Of a DNA stretch of 64,000 bases, positions 59,339-64,000 are shown piece by piece. The translations under genes and the position numbers were made by a program. Position 1 is the first letter of the stretch; each line of letters starts with the position of its first letter. Under the pieces are notes generated by a model. That model saw nothing but the letters and a program-made list of their open reading frames with translations, searched no databases and was not told the origin of the DNA. This DNA is from Verpa conica. Lineage: Eukaryota > Ascomycota > Pezizomycetes > Pezizales > Morchellaceae. The stretch lies in contig JAUFSD010000005.1 in NCBI GenBank assembly GCA_033030425.1, positions 1,787,001 through 1,851,000 on the forward strand, in the 5' to 3' direction.

Positions 59339-62111
59339 CAATCATAAACGATACAGATAATAAGAAAAGTTCTTCTTAGCTTCGATGAAATCAACTGGCC
59401 CATGTACAAAGGAGAAGGACCATTTTGCTGGTTTTATAGGTGGACGAACGGGTACACACACATGCACACCCCACCATCAAACAACAGCTCACTCCATATA
59501 TGATTGTCTAGACTAGTACTTTGGTTGCAGGGAGAACAACTGTCATTCATGCTGTTTCTTTGTTCCCGTTTCGCCGGCTTCCTCCCGTGTAAAAAACTTG
59601 GACTCGAGATAGTATTGTTGGTTGGTGTTGTCTAATGACCTATTCCCGCGAGTGAGAATTGTAGTAGGCACGTAGCCTTCGCTTAGCCAAGCTATTGATG
59701 CATTGAGTCTTTTAGTAAAACGTCCTACGAGAGCAGTGTACCAGAGCTAATGCCATTGTTGTAGGCCTGTCTATAGTACAAGGGGAAGATGCGTGGAACC
59801 ACATACGCATCTATCACTTTTATGGTTGTACAAGTGAGAGAATTTGGCTTTGAGTCTGGCGTCGGGGATTCGGAATCTTATGTTCAACCATTAAGTGAGC
59901 CCTTAAAAAAGTAAAAGCCACAGGGGGATGTTTCCTGGGTTCGATCAATTCCGAGTGCTGTAGTAAGCTCTTGGAATTACACCTACTATGAGCCACTTAA
60001 CTGTGCAACTTTATTAATTGCGGGAGCCAATTCGTTCTTTGACATTCCGATCGGTTGTGAATAAGGTTCCTGTGCGGGTATGTGCATGAATGTATACACG
60101 AAAATTTTTCAATGTTGTGTATTTACTAAACATCTCTATTTAATCTCGGGAGACCGCTTTTATTTTTGCCTCCTGATACGTCCCTAAGCTCTCTTTTTTT
60201 TTTTTTAAAAAAAAAAAACTACCTACGGAAACTCAGTAATACACGTACGCAATGGCGCGGTAAGGCAAATGTTTCGCAAGTAGGGAGTTTTAAACCCTGT
60301 TTGAACGGGTCGGCTTCCCCATCGATCAGCATTTCCTTGAAGAAATCCGCGTTCTCGCGGGTCTCTCATTGGCTATATTAAGCTTCATATACCGAGTACT
60401 CTTTGTTTTTTCCCCCGGTCCTCCAGGCTGCCGGGGAATTCGGGACCACGTACTGAATGTCAAACCGAGGCCACGGATACCGGTAAATGGTGTTTTCTGC
60501 GATTGGCAGATGTGATCTATGTATGACCTTAGTGTGCGCGCAATATACAGACCCAAAAGGGTACATCTAAAGCTATGATTTTTTTTCAATGCAGGTGTTG
60601 ACGGTACCGTCGGGATGGCCTCAACAAAAAAACTTTGGTAGCGCACCGGGTAAAGGAATTTTATAATCCCAATATAATGTGATAGGCAATTACGAGTGGT
60701 AAAAGTGATACCGAAGAAAAAAAGATTTGCCCAATTAATTCTTTTAGGAAAGGAAGCCTATTAGTTACCACTCTATCGCTGTCTACACAGCACATCTACC
60801 ATGTTTTTTTTCTGATTGAACCTAGGCTATTATTTTTCGATTCCTTACGGTAATCGATCTACCCTGATCATGAGGGCGCACTCGTTTGGAAGCGAGAATA
60901 ATTCCATGGGACTATGCAGGATGACCGGCGATCAGATCCAAAACATATCATAGTACTTGACACCGCAGATATGAACTTGCCGTTGAAGACGGGAAAAAAA
61001 GAGCCTGAGTTTAATTTTTGTAGTGCGCCGAGATTTTCTTGGCGCTTGGATTGGACCGATATCAAGTGCTTACTGATGCACTCAGTGTCAGGGGGTAGCA
61101 CTCTACATCTACAAGTCATCACTTCTACCCCAAAGTACATGGGTGCTAGGTTATGCCACCCGATTGATGATGGCTGACTGACAAGGATATTTTGATACCG
61201 CTGTATGTATCACCCACGTCGTCCTGTAGATCAATATCAGTGTAACCTAAGCTGATTGCTTTAAAACTCGCCGGGACTTTCTTTACTGGACAAGAGATCC
61301 TGTGTCTCACAAGGCATCGAGCTGATCATTGTGATGCTTGTGGAGTGAGTCAATGGGTCTGAAAGTAGTAGAAATCCCATCGTAAGTACTGATATATACT
61401 GTACGGTCGCTGGAGGCACAAGAGATGGTAATTTCTACTCGCGCCACATGGATTCTAGGATTCGTGTGTCGTGTCCGCGGAGCGCCACATGGACCCGTGA
61501 CTCGTGTGTCGTGTTCATTCGCGCAGGAAACAAAGGTACTGGCGGGGTGCATTCCACTTAAAGTGCTTGGTTGTGACTAAGAAATAGTATCAGCCCATGA
61601 AGAAGATGCCATCCAGCCAAGACAGTGCCCAGCCAGCAGAATATCTAGGAAATTACTTAACACACCCGCTTTTGTTAATCATTTATGCCCGAGTATACCC
61701 ATGATTATTGTTCGCTGGGTATACAGTACAGCCCATTGATATTTTAGCTATGCCGCCAAGTCTATCGAGTGATAAGTCATGAAACGCAATTCAAACCGTC
61801 ACGTCACTGCTGATTTGCACAGTACTCTCGACATTCTTTTGACCTTTTATTTCATTGATAAAATATTGGTATTATTTGCTCCTGGGGACCTTAACAATCA
61901 AAATAGATGACGTGTACATATCCCCCTTGTGGTATTATCATAGACAGGACCATGTTAGAGATATACTTTTTGATGTAATTCATCAACTATTATAGCATTT
62001 ATCTCAACTCCTTGCCGTCCTGCACAGAAAGCGTAGATTCTGTCTCGTTACCCAATCTATCATAGTTATTCATAGTTAGCTCTGGCCTAATGTAATATTT
62101 ATAGCTGAAAC
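59339..62111. other. Intergenic, no recognised gene
   Basis: It has a T/A homopolymer inverted pair at 60195-60219, an approximate 34-bp direct duplication at 61441-61475 and 61482-61515, and an inverted dispersed motif copy at 61767-61781. An open frame at 60914-61177 (plus) with an antisense partner resembles protein but has no known motif. Confidence 0.45.
61441..61515. repeat. Tandem duplication, period 41
   Basis: GCGCCACATGGA...CGTGTGTCGTGT occurs twice, starting at 61441 and 61482, with 4-6 differences in the middle. Confidence 0.8.
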
Positions 62112-62897
62112 TCACCGAACCCATAAGTCATCTATGAAGAATTCCCAGTCAATCGTATCCCCTCCATAACCTGCCCAGATCGTGACTTTCTTAAGTCCAT
62201 CCCATGGGTCTGGACCTGCCATCTCATATGAATCGAAGTATAGTGGCTCTGAGTTAGAGGGAAGGAAAGAAAATGAATATCTTTCAGGGGTATTAGCACA
62301 ATCTCCATAGGCAAACATGAATGGATACATACTCAAAAGGATTTTTCTCCTCGTCAGCTGGATAACCCGTGATATATACACTAACCCCTGGGGGTGGGCT
62401 TTCCATTGGTTGAAGGTAGAACCCGAACAGATCAAATGTCCCGTCTTCCACACCGAAGCTTGCTGGGGAATTATCCTTCTTGTCATCCGGATTGTATCGC
62501 GATCCGATAAGGGCATTTGGTGTAGACACCGCGGAGTGCTTGTTACCATCTGGTAACACACCAAGATTCTCACCAGTTGTAACGTTGAAGGCAGACCATT
62601 GGGGGCTGAAAGTCAGCCCCGTGTAGTCTTTTGGAATACTGCCGGTTGCGGTAGTAGAGTTGGTCTCGATCGAGTCAAACTAGTGGAATTAGCGACAAGA
62701 ATACTGCAACACTGCTAAGTGGAACCTACGTTGATACAGCTTATCTTTCCTGGCTTAACCCCCTTATCTACACATTTCTTAAACCCGTACCTCCCACCGT
62801 TACCGTACCCTGGAACACCCTCCTTGAGCTCTACTGGTGAGGAAATGACAATGGCTGGTAGCGCTGCAAGAAAAATGGCAAGGTTTTTTACAAACAT
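62112..62897 (-). CDS. Small secreted protein, unknown function
   Basis: Model: exons 62897-62730, 62679-62333 and 62280-62112; 227 residues. The N-terminus MFVKNLAIFLAALPAIVISS is a classic signal peptide, with cleavage expected near residue 18-21. The mature protein has only two cysteines (42 and 54), enough for one disulfide, and potential N-glycosylation sites (NSTT, NVTT). The body reads FDSIETNSTTATGSIPKDYT, GLTFSPQWSAFNV, FDLFGFYLQP and then WEFFIDDLWV, which resembles a beta-sandwich, carbohydrate-binding-like fold found in many fungal secreted proteins. Introns are 50 and 52 nt with GCTAAT branches, phases 0 and 2. The stop follows DDLWVR, but the sequence there (CGGTGAGTTTC) is also a good donor, so a further exon is possible. 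Host-interaction roles are guesswork. Confidence 0.82.
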
Positions 62898-63740
62898 TGT
62901 TGGATATGTGTACTGAAGTTTTAGAGAGATACTAATGGCTGTTATGTGGGATAAAGATGGGATGAAAGGGTTTGGATACGGGGAGAGCAGGACCTACAAG
63001 TACCTGGGTATACGGCCGAGGATAACTGAATACCATGTGCCCGACACGTATTCATACATCGGTACCTTCTGTCGCTAAAGTTCTTAAGGTTAACTCTCCG
63101 AGCGGGGAATATGTTGATCTGCTGATCCGATTGATAATTACATCGAAGTTGCTATCGTCATCGACTGTCGGACGGCGGTCACTTCCCGTGTGTCTCACTA
63201 GAAGTAGGGTAGTAGTGTTTTCCGTAGGAACAAAGTACCTACCCAATCACCAACATAACAATGAAGAATATGTCTAGGTTAAGCATAGTTATTTAAGACA
63301 TAGGATCACACTTCTTTAGTTCAGTTCGGGAGCTCATGCAGATTGAAGAGTAATCACTGAGTGCATTTGCCTCCTTATTGAATAAAAATAGACAAGAGGT
63401 ACATATCTAATTATTTGGTATTTTTAATAAATGATCAAACTTTTATAGTAAACCAAATCAAACCCGTAATAAGACAGGTGGACCAAAATTATTAACCTAG
63501 CCTCTCACTCTTTTTTATCCTATAATTTTTCCGTATTGACCAACTCCAGTTTAACCTACCAAAACCCTAAAACCAGATAATGATCGCCATGTTCCACAAT
63601 CCTGAGTACAAAGAAAAAGAAAGGAAAAAAAGAAAAAAAATTTCTGGTTGAGGCCGGTACCTGTGAGTAGGACACGGCTTTTTGCATCGATCTCGCTTAA
63701 TTGGCGAGGCGAACCAACCATTTCCAGCCCCAAATCTTTT
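62898..63740. other. Intergenic
   Basis: Presumed promoter of the secreted-protein gene and 3' flank of the ATPase gene. Facing short frames at 63035-63277 and 63052-63246 have no known motif. A-rich run at 63605-63643. Confidence 0.45.
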
Positions 63741-64000
63741 TCATGCATACGACATCATGCCTGGAGTCAACAGTTGTTAGCTAGATCCACTAGGCTGCAC
63801 TTTTTACAGGTGATTTCTTACTTTCGAGCTGCCCTGTACCTTTCAGGTCATGTTCAAATCCTTCAGTGACCGCGAGGACCAAGTTTAGATGCTCCATCGA
63901 CAGATTCTCGTTTTTGTTGACTGCAAGGGCTTGTGCCGTCCTTACAGCATTTTTGATCTGCAAGGCGAACGGGTACAACGTCAGTATTCGGGGAAAGAGA
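63741..64000 (-). CDS. AAA+ ATPase, C-terminal end (5' part outside window)
   Basis: Only the last exons are inside: 63957-63822 and 63760-63741; the intron before them has its acceptor (CTGAC branch, TTGCAG) inside and its donor outside the window. The visible 51 residues read IKNAVRTAQALAVNKNENLS, MEHLNLVLAVTEGFEHDL and KGTGQLESMMSYA. The GRxIKNAVRTAQALA block is the C-terminal helical lid that I associate with a fungal AAA+ ATPase family of unknown cellular role, and GTGQLExMxSYx its usual end. The last exon codes only six residues plus the stop; it is supported because it supplies this ending, has a GCTAAC branch and rejoins in phase 1, whereas read-through gives an unrelated 11-residue tail. 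Confidence 0.75.

Overview
This window is nuclear DNA of a filamentous ascomycete (Pezizomycotina). The genes carry short spliceosomal introns, mostly 42-124 nt, with GT donors, CTRAY-type branch points (CTAAC, CTGAC) and AG acceptors. The recognisable proteins are typical of the group: a LaeA-type methyltransferase, a YOX1-type homeobox protein, Cdc14, Sde2, a GT90/CAP10 enzyme and NmrA-like and YMC1-like proteins. The many introns in some genes and the wide repeat-filled gaps would suit a Pezizomycetes-like genome, but that placement is a guess.

Layout. 0-1.3 kb: the 3' end of a tandem-repeat basic protein cut by the left edge. 2.7-3.7 kb: an NmrA/isoflavone-reductase-like oxidoreductase. 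8.9-14.8 kb: homeobox factor, SDE2, and a DUF167/YggU protein convergent with SDE2. 17.4-19.5 kb: CDC14 on the minus strand, with an RFX-like X-box about 465 bp upstream of its start. 19.5-29.4 kb: a 10-kb gene-poor block with TA-flanked MITE-like elements and a dead Tc1/mariner transposase fragment. 29.4-31.1 kb: a three-exon protein kinase sitting beside that block. 34.2-36.9 kb: a conserved low-complexity 'cell wall proline-rich'-type protein. 41.4-43.2 kb: a probable mitochondrial protein of unknown function. 44.4-45.8 kb: a GT90 pseudogene with several frameshifts, followed by four MITE-like elements of three families in 1.8 kb (45.9-47.7 kb) and a 28-bp perfect palindrome. 49.3-50.4 kb: a low-complexity Ser/Pro-rich protein. 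53.1-55.3 kb: a small SMP/LEA-like protein and, divergent from it, a six-exon mitochondrial carrier. 57.5-59.3 kb: a ten-exon SAM methyltransferase. 62.1-62.9 kb: a small secreted protein. 63.7 kb to the edge: the 3' end of an AAA+ ATPase gene.

The genes do not form a pathway or cluster; they are separately transcribed housekeeping and accessory genes. Exon-intron models were built by hand from reading frame, splice signals and remembered family patterns. Two include microexons (10 and 14 nt). The most novel parts are the tandem-repeat protein, the repeat families made of short terminal inverted repeats and (TGAA)n cores, and the decayed GT90 gene next to the MITE nest. I found no convincing undescribed multi-gene system, no CRISPR array and no confident tRNA or rRNA gene.
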